Source: Paracentrotus lividus (lineage: Eukaryota > Echinodermata > Echinoidea > Camarodonta > Echinidae). From it: a stretch of DNA of 64,000 nt. The position numbers and the translations under genes are program-made. Under the pieces are notes generated by a model. It was not told the DNA's origin. It searched no databases and was given only the letters and a program-made list of their open reading frames with translations. Shown piece by piece: positions 45,001 to 56,799 of the stretch; position 1 is the first letter of the stretch; each line of letters opens with the position of its first letter. Where the stretch lies: positions 16,656,308 through 16,720,307 of the forward strand of contig CALNVZ010000174.1 of assembly GCA_940671915.1 (NCBI GenBank). Direction: 5' to 3'.

Positions 45001-48000
45001 CGTTTATCCACTTTTAGGTAAATTGAAAAGTTACCAAGTTTAGAAATTGCCGTTATCTGATGATTTTATGATAAATCACTGGATATGTTAAATGCTGTAG
45101 CTCATTGTGAGGTCAAAACTTTATGTCAAAGAAATTATGAAATGTCTTTGTAATCAAAATTTATTTTGGAAGTTGTTTTGACTGTAGTAGAGGTGTTGAT
45201 ATGATGTGGTAATTGTACTGGATATTTAATTCCTGTGCAACCCAATTTTCATGCCCTATACAACAGTGCACATTGCTCACCCCAGTGTGGATATATGTTT
45301 TTGACTTTCGAAAATATCGATCTATATTCTGAACTGTGCATTTACAAGGAAGCGAAATTAGTTATACCTTTCATTTAAAGATGACATTTCTCATATGATT
45401 GTGATTGATCTTCTAAAGACTACAGTAGTTTCACAAGTATGTATGGACAATATATTTGCAATTTCAATTTAATTGAATAGAAATGCTCAAGACAAGCATA
45501 CGTCCTTCCTCTTAACTTATTTCTTTCTCATAACCCAAAGTAATACTAATATCGGTCAACCAGATACTCTTTGAGTCAGTGAACGGATTATTATATTGAC
45601 CGCGATAACCGCGGAAATAGCAATTAACTAATGAGGTTTAATCACCTGTCCAACGATATAGCTCTGAGTGTATCCTTCGGGAAGTTTGGCAGCTAGGGCG
45701 TAAAACCCTGATTGATAGATAGCAGATGCAGCTACAAGGTGCAGAAAGGAGACAAATTATTGTTAATTGGATGATTTTCAAACAAATAACTTACTAGCAG
45801 ATATGACCATGATCGCCAAAGTTTTATTACATGTTTTCATATTGGATTTGTTTTTCATATTTTTATTTGATTCAGTGAAGACCCGTTACGGTTATACGAT
45901 AAATTTCAACCACAATACAAGTTTATTTTCCCAATCTTCTTAGATAATATTTCCATGACTTGTACGAGACTGCAAACTTTTGGCACGTACATGTACATAA
46001 CTTGAATAGACAAATATATCTACGTGATATTACCGGTACATATTTACTTGCAAAATGAGTTCCGTCTTGTTCCAAAAAATGGAAAATTATCTAGGAACGG
46101 TCGTTTTCATGTTGAAATAAAGTGACCTCTCTTCATGTTCACCAAATTTCTCAACAACAAAAAAAAAAAAAAAAAGGGGGGGGGGAGGAATCTTCATAAC
46201 TGCGCCCCTTTAAAATAAGTAACGCTTTCGGCTCCTTAGCATTCAAATCGTTTTTCTTTCTCTTTTGATTAGGGTCGTTTGATAAGCAATACAATGCCTA
46301 GAGCGATGAACATTGACACTCGGATTTATTTTTGATTAAGTACCAAGATTAAAGCAGGGTAAGGTGATGGGAACAACCTACTTTGAACTATTCATTGGTA
46401 AGACAAAAGACTAATAGTTGATAACACGAAGGCTATAGGTGTTAATGATGAGGAAATTCCCTATAGTTTCCTCCATTCGAAAAAAGATAAGTGTTTCCCC
46501 CACTATTTATATACTTTTTGCCTATCTGGTCATTCACTCGAACAGTTACCCCTATCTACAAATTTATTTCCTTCATGGGGATAAATGTCCGGGGGTACAA
46601 TGTGGTCACAGAGGTTGTCGTCCATTTACGGGTGTAGTTCCCTGGGAGGAAAATGCTAGGGTTTAGTAGATCCCTGTTTTTAAAATGTCTATTATTCTAA
46701 AATAATCATTTAGATATTCATAGTAAAGAAAAACAGATAACAAAGTACAGCCCCGCGTTATCTCCTATGAATATAAACAAACGAACTATTAAAACTATAC
46801 GACGCTATTCCCTCTTGAAAACACAAATGTATAAATATTTACACAACAGGGGAATAATACCATATGTCTCATATTGTAAAGAGATAAAGAGCTAAAGATC
46901 AATCAAAACAGCTATTGAGTATGATGAATGTGTGCTTGTTTAAGTCCCAGCGTCATCATAAAATGTCAACAAGTTTCTGATAAAAAGTTTATGATATAAA
47001 CAATACATTACTTTCAATGATAAACACGCAACTCTCAAAATTCACCAGTCTGTTTACAACTAAACAATACCATAACATCTTTCATTTTCTACTTTCTAAT
47101 CATTAAATTATAACTCTGCATTATCATACCATTACCAGTCATGCAATATATTACAGACATGCAGGTTGGTATAGTGTTATCTTACACAGTAACAATGGAA
47201 GTAACAATCGACACAGTATTTGCAATTTCCTGCCATTCAAAGGTTGTCATTAAGCTTCTAAAGGAAGGAAGAAACTGGTGACTTCAATTCAACGATATCC
47301 TTACCAGCTGATAACAAGTGGTGTGAAAAACAATCAATTTCACTACCAATTATATCTACTCTACCAAATTTTGAACTTTAAGAGCAACATGCTTTTGATG
47401 TTTTGGGCAAGGTAGTCGTGGGAAGAAATAACAACATCGATACGAGTAATATTATGCACGTCCAAAACGGTTTCATTACATGGGTTTATGACAGTAAACT
47501 ATGCATATCTATTATTAGCAATTGAGTAAAAAAAAAAATTGGATGTCTTAGCAACATGATTCCAGAATCTAATAATACACCATCCCTCCCAATTCGCAAA
47601 TTTATTAAAATGTTCATTCACAGAACCACGTACACACCCACACATAAGCATACACAAACAAAAGTGACGTTTCAGGCATATGGAAAATCTGAAATGCATT
47701 CTATTCTCTGGCTTATTATAGTATGACATGAAACAAAATATTCATTACTTACCATTAAAAAGAACGATGGTCGCCATAGTTACACCAAAGAAAATGTCAG
47801 GCCCTAAATAGAAGAAAATCGATTAACAATAATGTTTATTTTTCTTATGCAAACATCAGCAGCTGCAAATCAAGGCTATTAGAATCACAATATAATAAGA
47901 ACCAATGAGATCTCTTGGGGGTTTTTTTTTTCATGTCAAAAGAGAATTTAAGATTCATAAAAATAAAAAAAACTTACATCCCGACGAGTCGACGATAGCG

Positions 48001-48931
48001 AGGATGGTAGTGAGAATGAAAAGCACAAACATGACAAAAAGTCCCCCAAATGTCGAAAATCTTGACGATCTGCAAAGAGTGTACATTTTAAAAGGTTAAA
48101 TGTCAATTATATAAGGGTTAAACTGTAATATGTGAACCAATAAAATTCACGGGGGAAAAAAGAAGAAGAGAGAGAAAAAAACCTAGCCTTCATTTCTACT
48201 TCTTTTTGACGCTTTCACTCAATTTACCAAAACATTTCACCCGAAATACCTAAATGATAATTTACATATTACTGATTGTTTCTAAATATCATGAGGAGCG
48301 GGACTTGTTTCGGGTACTATTCAAAAATGGACACGGCGCACAGACTTAGCAATTAGCCTAGACACAGATATAGGTTTAATACGAGACAGAAAAGAACGGA
48401 AATAAACCATGGGGAAAAGGACTTCCCTCCATGAATAAATGAAAAAAAAGTCAGGCGCAGGTTGGGAAAACTTCTGCCCAAAGCATATCCCCTTTTTTCA
48501 ACGGACGAAAAGTTCTTTTTAATATCTTTATACTCCCTAAAATCAATGGAATAAATGATCCCCATTCCAGAAGAAATAGATACAAGACAACAATGAACAT
48601 GACCTATCATTTATAACTGGGTCATCATACCCAAGTACTGTTAAACTTTTGCAGTGTGGAGGACGGATATCTTTTTGTTTTTGTTTTTTTTTTGCCACGG
48701 GGTAGTTTTTTCCAAATAAAATGAAATAACTCAAGACTGAAGAGGGTTTTATTTTTGTATGAATATTGATTGTATTGCATTTTCTTTAAAATGCTACTAT
48801 AGGAGCACTAATGGCCGATGGGTGAGTACAATGTACTTGCCCACACCACCTTGAAAATATAGGCCAACCGAATTTGAGAAGTTCCTATCAATAGGGCATA
48901 TATCGAATTGGGCATGCGCATAGGTAGGTCA

Positions 48932-48984
<53 letters not shown>

Positions 48985-51900
48985 TACAAACACGTCAAAA
49001 ACGCAATCAGGACCACAGATTGTTGAGATACATGTAGTAAACCATCAATCGTGCGTCTACGTTGCTTGCCTGTTCCGCCATCATAAAACCGAAGCATTAT
49101 TATCCAAATCATATTGAATTAATTAAATTATAGTAAATTATTTCCACGATAGAAGGACCGAGCCTTGTTGTCTAAAATAAGGAATATTTTGCTGCCCGAA
49201 TCACTGCACGTCAAAAATTATTTATCAGGGTTTCTATCATATATAATTTGTTGCATCCATATAGGCCTACATGAACATATTTCCCGACATCCGCGTTCAC
49301 ATGCGGCCCTATTTCCTGAGCAGCAGGAATTTTTTTCTTTTTCTTTCTTGAAGTGACTTATACAGTCTGTGTCAAAAAAAAATGGTACAGTCGGGGAAAA
49401 AAAATCATTTAGGTGTGAAATCTTTTCATATAATTTGTGTCTTTAGTGCCAAATTCAAGCCAAAAGGTTTTTCTTGCTGATGCGCTTTGTCCTGTATAAT
49501 TTGCTTTCGTAAAACAAAAGTTATGCTGAGTTTTGTGCGACGAGGAACAAATCGAAATTACGCACTTTTATTGTTCTGGAGCGCTGAATTCACGGTCATT
49601 ATGCGAAATCATACACAAAAGCATGGATCGGCGTGCGAAAAAGGGATTTTTCTTGATTGTAGAAAATAAGTCATATCTCAAAAAAATACTGCACCAAATG
49701 TGATGAAAAAAATTGCACAAGAAAGTCTAATTTCACTGCTTTATGAAAATACCAAACAATATCAGGTTGTCATATATCTTCATACTACCATCATTTGCAA
49801 AAGTTTAAGACCACCCTAAATTTTTGGGGTATTATGTTCAATGAGCATTATTCTTTTGTTCCATTGAAATATTATGTAACATGTTTTCCTGTCATGGTTC
49901 ATGGGATGAGATTAATGGTTTAAGCTCATTTCCATGAATGTCTTTGCCTCAGAAGGTCTTCATCTGGCACTTTGTCTCTTATCCAGGATGGGAAAAAAAC
50001 AGAGTCTAAGTCAGGTTCAGAGGGTTAAAATAGTAACCCTTTTCCAAGAAGGCTACTCTGAACGCAAGATTAGTGAGAAGACTGGGTGTAGCAAGACTGT
50101 CGTCCACAATGCCATTCACAAATTTCAAAACGATGGCTCATTTTCCGACCGGAAGAGGAGTGGTCGTCCAAGAAAAACAACGCGTTGCGAGGACAACATG
50201 ATGAAGAGGATTGTTGGAAGAGATTGTTCCATTTCCTGTCGTGACATCAAGGCCGAGCTGCAGTCTACTGGTATTACAGTCAGTAAGAGTACCATTTCTC
50301 GCCGTTTGAGCAAGGAATTTGGGCTCAAAGAATAATGCTCATTGAACATAATACCCCAAAAATTTAGGGTGGTCTTAAACTTTTGCAAATGATGGTATAA
50401 AAAAATGTTTTCCACTTGTACCATTTTATTTGACACAGACTGTACATGGAAGCAGGAACCAGTTTGATTATTATCATGTCTTTATATTATATGCTCCGAC
50501 CCAAGCTGATCTTAATTACTAGTACTACTACATTGTATTTCGCCTAATGGGATCGCCTGCGTTCAGTACTTGATGAGTAGAGTCTAATTACGTTTCGGAT
50601 TCAGTCTCAGATTCTAATTCCCCTAAGAAACAATATAACAAATTATCTTTCAAATGTAGACAGTTATAACTGTACAATCAAACAGAACACTGAAAGGACT
50701 CGAGAAGAAGAAGAAAAAGCATTATATCAGCGTGTTAGAGAAATTTAACGAACGGGATAAAAACAAAAAACCCTCAATTTGTATTGGACGTCGTACTAAA
50801 CTCAAATACGAATGTTTTGATGTACCAACAAGGACCATTATTATTACCATTATACGATGCGAGGTAAAAAGATTACATAAAGATTACATTTCATTATAGC
50901 AAACCTCAGTCTCCTTCAAGAACTATATGTTGACCTACATGTTTGTTATGGATACTCCCAACCACCCCCCCCCCAAAAAAAAAAAAAACAAACAAACAAA
51001 ACAAAACAACGTACTCTATTGCTTTATCAAATCATTTAACCACATCCCCAATACCGAGATTACGTTATGTAAATCATGATTTTAAGAAGACGGCAAGAAG
51101 CTACTTTCTTTCTTGGTGAAAGCTATGGGCCCTGTCATTGTACTCATGGTCGTTTAAATGGGTGTAATGTAGAACTACCTCTTCATCTTTTTTTCTTTTT
51201 TTTCTTCTTCTTCTTTCTTGCTTTCTTTTGAATTAACTTCTTCACTTTTTATTTCTTGCAATGAAGCCTTTCTAAACCCATATAACACGCCCACGGACAA
51301 AATATAAAATACTTTTATATGATCCTTGAAGTTGCATTGTGAAAAGAAATAAAGGATTAAGTTTGGTGGGTACATAATGTAATAGTCCTGAAAAGGACTG
51401 TTGGTTATTCTTTCTTGAGGTTTTGTTCACCCTGAAAGAAACTGTTGAAAAGAACTGTTGGAGATCTACAACAGCTCTTTTTGAGCTAACAAAACCCCAA
51501 GAAAGAATTATCAACATTCCTTTGCAGGAATAACATGAGGTACCCGCCAAACTTACTCCTTATAACACATTTTGTACACAAGCACAGCGTGACTCCAATA
51601 TTTAACAATAGCATAACTTTCCATAAATCATTTTCCTCCAGTGGACAAACAATAAGGTGATTGCATGTCACGGGTCGATTGTTGATCCGTCCACGATATA
51701 TTTATATGCCATTCAAAGAGACCCCTTTAATATGCCTTTTACGAAATTGTCCAAAGTACAATTTGTTCAAGGTCCAACAGTGTTGACCCATAGATCCAAA
51801 CAATCCAAACGAAAACGTGATAAAACTTGCGTAGGCCTAAAAATGTTTGGCCGCATGCGTACAAAAACTTTGAATTCCATTTATTCGATGGTCTACAAAA

Positions 51901-53147
51901 TAGATGTGTTCATGTTTCCTTATAATATAAATTTCTTCATATATCGTTCGAAATGTGATACAGTCGACCAACCAGCCCCCGTCGCGAAGGCAACAGCGCT
52001 GCATGTGAATAGTGTATAGTTACGTGAAAGAATGCAGTGGAGCGTTAATCTGATAGGATTTAACATATCTACAAATTTAACATATCTAGGATCTAACAAA
52101 ATACGGACTTCCAATGTTCAATAAACTTCTAACATATAAGAATAATAGAGGGTACATGACTTACTTTGGGGGAAAGAAGAGAGCGATAAAGAGAAAAGTG
52201 ACATTGGGTATAAACCCTCCGATTCCGAGGTAACTGATGAATTTATCCTTGTATTCCGTATCGTCGCTTACGTTACCAAACTTATGCTCTGTGAAATACT
52301 AGAGAGGAATAAAAATATATATATCAAGTTAATAGACTGTTGATATAGTAAACGCACATGTATGTTGAACACATTATCCTCAACACAATCAATGTCATGA
52401 ATCGAAAACTAAATACACGCAACCTTCATTCATTCCACGTCATAACTGCTCGAAATAAAACTGCCAAACATTCATTAAATTGATTAGATTATCTTTCTCA
52501 CTATACTTTAAATCGAGCTGATATAATTAGAGATTCAATCTCAAACATTCTGTGATGTCTACGTCATGACAACGTAAATATATAGGGAAAAGTGAATTTT
52601 ATTTTGCAATTACCTTTTCCGCAGTAATAAAGCTATTCCAGGGATAAAGAGTTCCGATTCCATGGATGGCAAAAATGACGATGGCGATCATATATCTGTC
52701 ATGAGATGAGAGTAAAATCAATAAATCTTTCATCATCATAAAATAAAATACAAACACCTAATTAATTGTAGGCCTACTTATCTAATATAAAAATTAAACA
52801 AATATAGTAGAAAGTGTGAAATTTGGGGGCGCTTACCTATCTTTGGGCGGTTTGGTGACTGGACCTTGTTCACACTCGTCTTTAGCGTCAAACCTTGTTT
52901 GGGTGTGTTCAGACGCAACCTGCATAGCGGTGTACTTCTCCCTCGTAGGCGCGGTAGGATCGACCACGTACACATTCATACTGTCCATCTCGATGTCGCC
53001 ATTGGGTTGTATGTCAGCAACAAGCATTTGACTACTGGGGTTGGTAGGCATGACACCGTTGGCGACCGCCGGGGCGTTGGTCGGCCATGCTGATCCCTCA
53101 TCGAGATCGGCCTGCTCCTCCAGTTTCTTCGAAGCGCTCTGCGGCAT
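39070..53147 (-). CDS. SLC29A: Equilibrative nucleoside transporter, SLC29 family (12 coding exons)
   Basis: ENTs move nucleosides down their gradient across membranes through 11 helices. Exons in coding order: 52837-53147, 52614-52695, 52165-52298, 47978-48069, 47753-47803, 45646-45731, 44610-44658, 44103-44200, 43384-43500, 41343-41540, 39837-40033, 39070-39190. Phases agree; 1536 nt, 511 aa. The first ~104 residues are an acidic cytosolic tail, longer than in human ENT1. Helix 1 has GIGTLYPWNSFIT (PWN at 122-124). Then come PDIFFGVTMATIVLFN, a YTQSYIVGQ block, FNLGDFVGS (391-398), FCNYRPDRR and LSNGYLKT. The C-terminus is short. The usual FNxxDxxGR arginine is serine here (S398). The subfamily is not settled: parts resemble ENT1-3, FNLGDFVG resembles ENT4. 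An acceptor at 53175 suggests a separate upstream 5' UTR exon. Confidence 0.93.
40925..41278. repeat. 30-bp minisatellite in an SLC29 intron
   Basis: About eleven tandem units of 30 bp with the pattern GTCGCGGCGACTTTCTATTT followed by TCTCTCCTAG. The unit length is a multiple of three, so long open frames appear on both strands: a decapeptide repeat like GEKIESRRDL on the minus strand. It starts after an A-run (about 40904-40922) and ends 65 bp from the donor of the exon at 41343-41540. The C/T-rich strand with a TAG end resembles a 3' splice site but is antisense to the gene. Confidence 0.9.
48933..48982. repeat. Poly(A) tract of about 50 bp
   Basis: An uninterrupted A-run in the large third intron of the SLC29 gene. 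It could be the tail of a retroposed sequence or simple slippage; no body of a retroposon was recognised next to it. Its exact length is likely to vary between assemblies. Confidence 0.85.
49788..50395 (+). mobile_element. Inner Tc1-like element with perfect 69-bp TIRs
   Basis: The inverted ends start CCATCATTTGCAAAAGTTTA and are identical for about 69 bp; TA flanks both sides (49786-49787 and 50396-50397). Identical long TIRs suggest a recent insertion. The body is only the N-terminal part of a Tc1-like transposase gene, running straight into the right TIR, so it is an internal-deletion derivative that can move only in trans. Confidence 0.92.
49988..50335 (+). CDS. Tc1-like transposase DNA-binding domain, catalytic part deleted
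   Basis: An intact 115-aa frame starting MGKKQSLSQVQRVKIV. Residues ~5-50 form the first helix-turn-helix (EGYSERKISEKTGCSKTVV) and a linker carries GRPRKT, the AT-hook-like motif between the two subdomains of Tc1 paired-type binding domains. Residues ~65-112 form the second helix-turn-helix (SKSTISRRLSKEF). The whole DDE catalytic core is missing; the stop codon lies in the right terminal repeat. Such a protein could bind Tc1 TIRs without cutting. An upstream in-frame ATG at 49934 exists, but 49988 fits the family start. Confidence 0.85.
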   Translation: MGKKQSLSQVQRVKIVTLFQEGYSERKISEKTGCSKTVVHNAIHKFQNDGSFSDRKRSGRPRKTTRCEDNMMKRIVGRDCSISCRDIKAELQSTGITVSKSTISRRLSKEFGLKE

Positions 53148-53174
53148 ATCGTGTCTTTTTAGATGATTGTCAAG

Positions 53175-54492
53175 CTATGGAAAACAAAAGGTGGAGTAGA
53201 GGTACGTGCATGTAGTAGAAATAATAGTCGATTATTTAAAGCTAGACACAAATATTACGGCACGAACACTTTGAAATTACATTGATTATTCCAATTTATA
53301 GTCAAGTTTGTTTACGTCGAAACGCAGCACGCGAAAATAAGTTAATGCTCATTTTGTGTCTAAAATGGCCTTGGCGCCTCTCAATTTATTATGCTGGTAT
53401 CCATTTATATACCATACTGCCTTTAAATTACAGAAACTATGACACGTTTATTCTAACCAAAACATATAAAAATATCTCATCCGCAAAAACAAATCAATTA
53501 TATATTTTTAGTTTGCAATATCCAAGTCTCCATACTTATATAAATGTGTTGCTCAGGATTCTATGAAGGAGTTTACGAAGCTGACTCCACGACGTCCAAC
53601 TGCGAAAAGAACTTGCTTATGTTTTCGTACGATCTGGTGAATGAGTAAGAATACAGACAGGTGCTCACCACGGACACACAAACGCAAATGAGACACGCAA
53701 AATATGAATACAATGGAAGCTCGTGCAGCGTACAGCAAACAGGCAATCACGGAAGCAGTAAATTCAGTGAATGAGAAATTGGAGGGAAGCACATTTATGA
53801 CGTCGTAATGCATTGTGAAACCGTTTACGTATTTTTGTTTTAAACTATAAATGCGCAACGTTTTGCAGGGATTGCACCATTTTCAGCATATATTGTTGAG
53901 AGAGACAAAGAGTAAAGTGAATTTGACGTACGGACTGCTCTGGTTTGTTCTATCACGCTCTAAAGCTATACCATTATTTTAACATCGTTTCTTCTTTGCA
54001 ACATTTGCAATTTATAGGTCTTCTCAAATGCATTTATAAGTCATGATCATATGCCCCCTATCAAAACCCTTCAATCAGTGTACATTTTAAAATTGGAAAC
54101 ATTTCTGCGGCGCCACGGCCTCCCCCCCCCCCCCAATCAATTCAGGAAATAATATTCAAATCTGTAATTAGCATAGTACAAAAGAGATATGCAGAGTAAT
54201 ATATTTGATCACACCGCATCAGAACATTCAATCATTTGCGCTTGAAAAAGTTAGACAGCCAAATACAAGTAGCCATTAATAGAAAGTCTTTAAAAAATTA
54301 CTTGCAGTGGCATATTCTAGTATTATATTTTCGAACTCCATTAGGCCTACTTCAGACCATACATGAACTCATACTCGAAATGATCATTAGGATAACAGAT
54401 GATGCTACGTACATGTAACATGTACCAGAACAAGTAGGACTAGAAATTGGATGACAATGTTTTTAAAGAAAGGGTCGTCCTAAGGGTGACCC
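53175..54492. other. Upstream flank of the SLC29 gene, no gene seen
   Basis: The minus-strand acceptor TTTTCCATAG before 53174 implies at least one more leader exon upstream, but I cannot place it. The rest is AT-rich, with a C-run at about 54121. Nothing coding is recognised. Confidence 0.45.
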
Positions 54493-54690
54493 GACATTTG
54501 CTCCTGCGACAATTGCTCCGGGCTTTATTTCGTCTAAGATATAGGGTTAGGGTTAGGGTTGTAATAGGGATTTATATTAGGTTTAGGGTTAGGTTTAGGG
54601 TAGGGTATAGTGTAAAGTCCCTGGTTGAAGTTAGTCATTCGATTAGTGTATGGAATTTATAGCGGAGCAATTGTCGCGGGAGCAAATGTC
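54493..54690. mobile_element. 198-bp MITE with telomere-like core
   Basis: Inverted ends of 28 bp with one mismatch: both start GACATTTGCTCC and end AATTGCTCCG. Between them lies degenerate TTAGGG/TTTAGGG repeat DNA at about 54540-54605 on the + strand. No reading frame is meaningful. No clear target duplication is seen. Confidence 0.85.
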
Positions 54691-54769
54691 ATGGATTCGT
54701 ACTAAGAATATTATTACGGTCCATGGTGAGAACCCCATAAGAGTTTGTCGACCTCGAGCCGACACACCC

Positions 54770-54875
54770 CCAATCTGCCCATGGCCCATCCATCTCGATC
54801 TGCTCTCGAAACCGTGAACTTGCAGGCCAGCCACTAGACGAGACATGCTGAGCGAGCAGGAAAGGGGTCGAGAGG
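54770..54875 (-). repeat. Possible tRNA-derived SINE head
   Basis: On the minus strand, GTCTAGTGGCTGG resembles the A-box side of a tRNA-Glu-like sequence. GGTTTCGAGAGC follows about 20 bp later and resembles a B box (GGTTCGANNC). The spacing is shorter than in a real tRNA, so at most this is a decayed Pol III-type SINE. The surrounding minus-strand ORF is not a protein gene. Confidence 0.35.
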
Positions 54876-55029
54876 GGTCAAATGTACCATATAAGGCAAG
54901 ATCAGAGCACAGCCGTTCCCTTCTGAGAAACGCACCAAAACATGGCAACCACAGTGGCTGCGTGGCATGATGGGCAAGTCCAAGGTATTTGTTCCCGAGG
55001 TGGTGATTTTTCAGCTTTTCGACCATTTT

Positions 55030-56780
55030 TGTGTCAAGTGTGTTAGTAAGGTTTTAAAAGTACATATAATGTATCATATATCACCACAAAGTGTATGAAA
55101 TAAACTTAATGCAAATGAGGTTAAACGTCATTTCAAGGTCATATGACGTCACAAGGCTCGTTAATATTCATGAAAAAATGATAAAATGCATTAAAAATGC
55201 TATTTTCAACCATTATTTCTAAAAGTTTGTTATAGGAATACAACCAAAAAGTACATAATAATTATATTCTGTTTCAATATCATCTTGGCTTCCTCTGGTG
55301 AAAATATCACAAACCTAGCACAGTTTTACTTTCCATATTTTTATTCTTCAAGTATTAATGTCTCAGAAGTAGTCTCACAAAAGTTACTGAGCTGATGTAG
55401 AATAATATAGTTTTATTACTCGCCCTCCAACCACAGTAATGAAACAAAATATTTACGTTTTTACAGTAATGTGTTGTATTATGGTTCTTTTGTTTTATCA
55501 GTGGGGTTTTTTTTACATAACATGTTCCTACGCCTTGGCTACACCAAATATTTAATGGAAAATACTTCATGGAATAATTATCCCATGTGTTACGTGTCCC
55601 ATGTGTTACATTGCATATTTTATAAAAAAAAAAATTGACCTTGCCAGAAAACGCGAGGCTGTATTGACATTAAAATATGTATTTACAAAGTTTATTACAT
55701 GGTTAAGAGGATGTGACTATGCACATTTTTATCTGCTTTTTAATTTCCTATAGTATCATGTGAACCAATTCAAAATTAATAAAAAACATTTTTTCTGGTC
55801 CCATGTGTTACGAAGGAATAAATTATCATAAATTAAATATGAATTTAGTTATTTCAATTATTGTTTATGATTTTGTTGAAGGTTCTTAGTACCTTCAAAA
55901 ACATACCTAAGGATTGGGATTTCAATCTAAGATTGATCAAAAAAGCCTATTTTTGTCTCGGAATGTCCCGTTTGTTACATCATAAAATAACGTGGACTTG
56001 CCCATATACAAATTTTACTCATTCCATTCAGGGGATCTGTCCGATTTTTTTTCCCTGATTGATTCCTAAAATTCAAGGTCAAGGATAATTCGACAAGTCT
56101 ATTTCATCCAACATGTATTTTGATGCGTCCCGTCAAACAAAAGACTGACTACTTAATGAGCCCTGACTTTTCTCTGATTTCCAGCCTTTCAATTTTTCCG
56201 AGTATATTGGGAACCTTGAATCAATACAAATATATCTTTCAAAAGTCGGGGTCTAGTAAAATTACTGCTCTCCACAAAACCCCGCCCCCCCCCCCCGCCC
56301 CCCCCCCCCCCCCTCCCCCCAAGAAAAGAAAAATGGTGTGCATCGACGGTTCTGCTTTTGGGGAGTGTTTTTTGTTTTTTGTTTTTTTTTTTACCTTCTC
56401 TTTTTTCTTCAAAGAACAATAATCTTCTTCCACTATAAATAAGGAACAATCAGCTGTTATGACATTGTAAGCCTCATGATAAGTGAAAGTGTTCTATCAA
56501 TTAACAAATTGCTTTTTGTTTTAGCTGGAATACAATTCATCAGGTCATATATGGTATTTGAATGTAGTGAAAGTAGAGCGGTATCTCCTCGACTTCCCTT
56601 TCAAACTTCTACTTCCTCGTTTGTTAATCAATAGGTACAATAGATGATTGATGTTGACCTGGCTGCGACATTGTGACCTAGACAGAGTATAAAAGGGTTG
56701 AGACACGCCCTAATATGATCATCAATCATTAGTGATTATTTTAGAGATTCTTAGAGTATTGTAAATGATTATCGAGATGG
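55030..56780. other. Gene-free AT-rich DNA with a recurring GTGTTAC motif
   Basis: No gene. TCCCATGTGTTAC occurs at about 55581, 55597 and 55799, with a variant TCCCGTTTGTTAC at about 55965. C-rich homopolymer runs fill 56282-56319. No coding exon or known element was identified. Confidence 0.5.
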
Positions 56781-56799
56781 TGAATGATATTAGACCACT

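Larger units (their letters stand above)
49363..50442. mobile_element. Outer Tc1/mariner-type element, non-autonomous
   Basis: Inverted ends begin CAGTCTGTGTCAAA and run about 26 bp to ATGGTAC, with TA on both flanks (49361-49362 and 50443-50444). Removing the inner element leaves about 470 bp of non-coding sequence, so this is a MITE. It lies in intron 3 of the SLC29 gene and was the landing site for the inner element at 49788-50395. Confidence 0.88.

Noticed and set aside
54643-55026. 127-codon minus-strand frame
   Set aside because: Overlaps a MITE end and SINE-like sequence; no conserved domain.
56120-56449. Pro/Gly-rich frames on both strands
   Set aside because: Translation of a C-run and neighbouring A/T runs.
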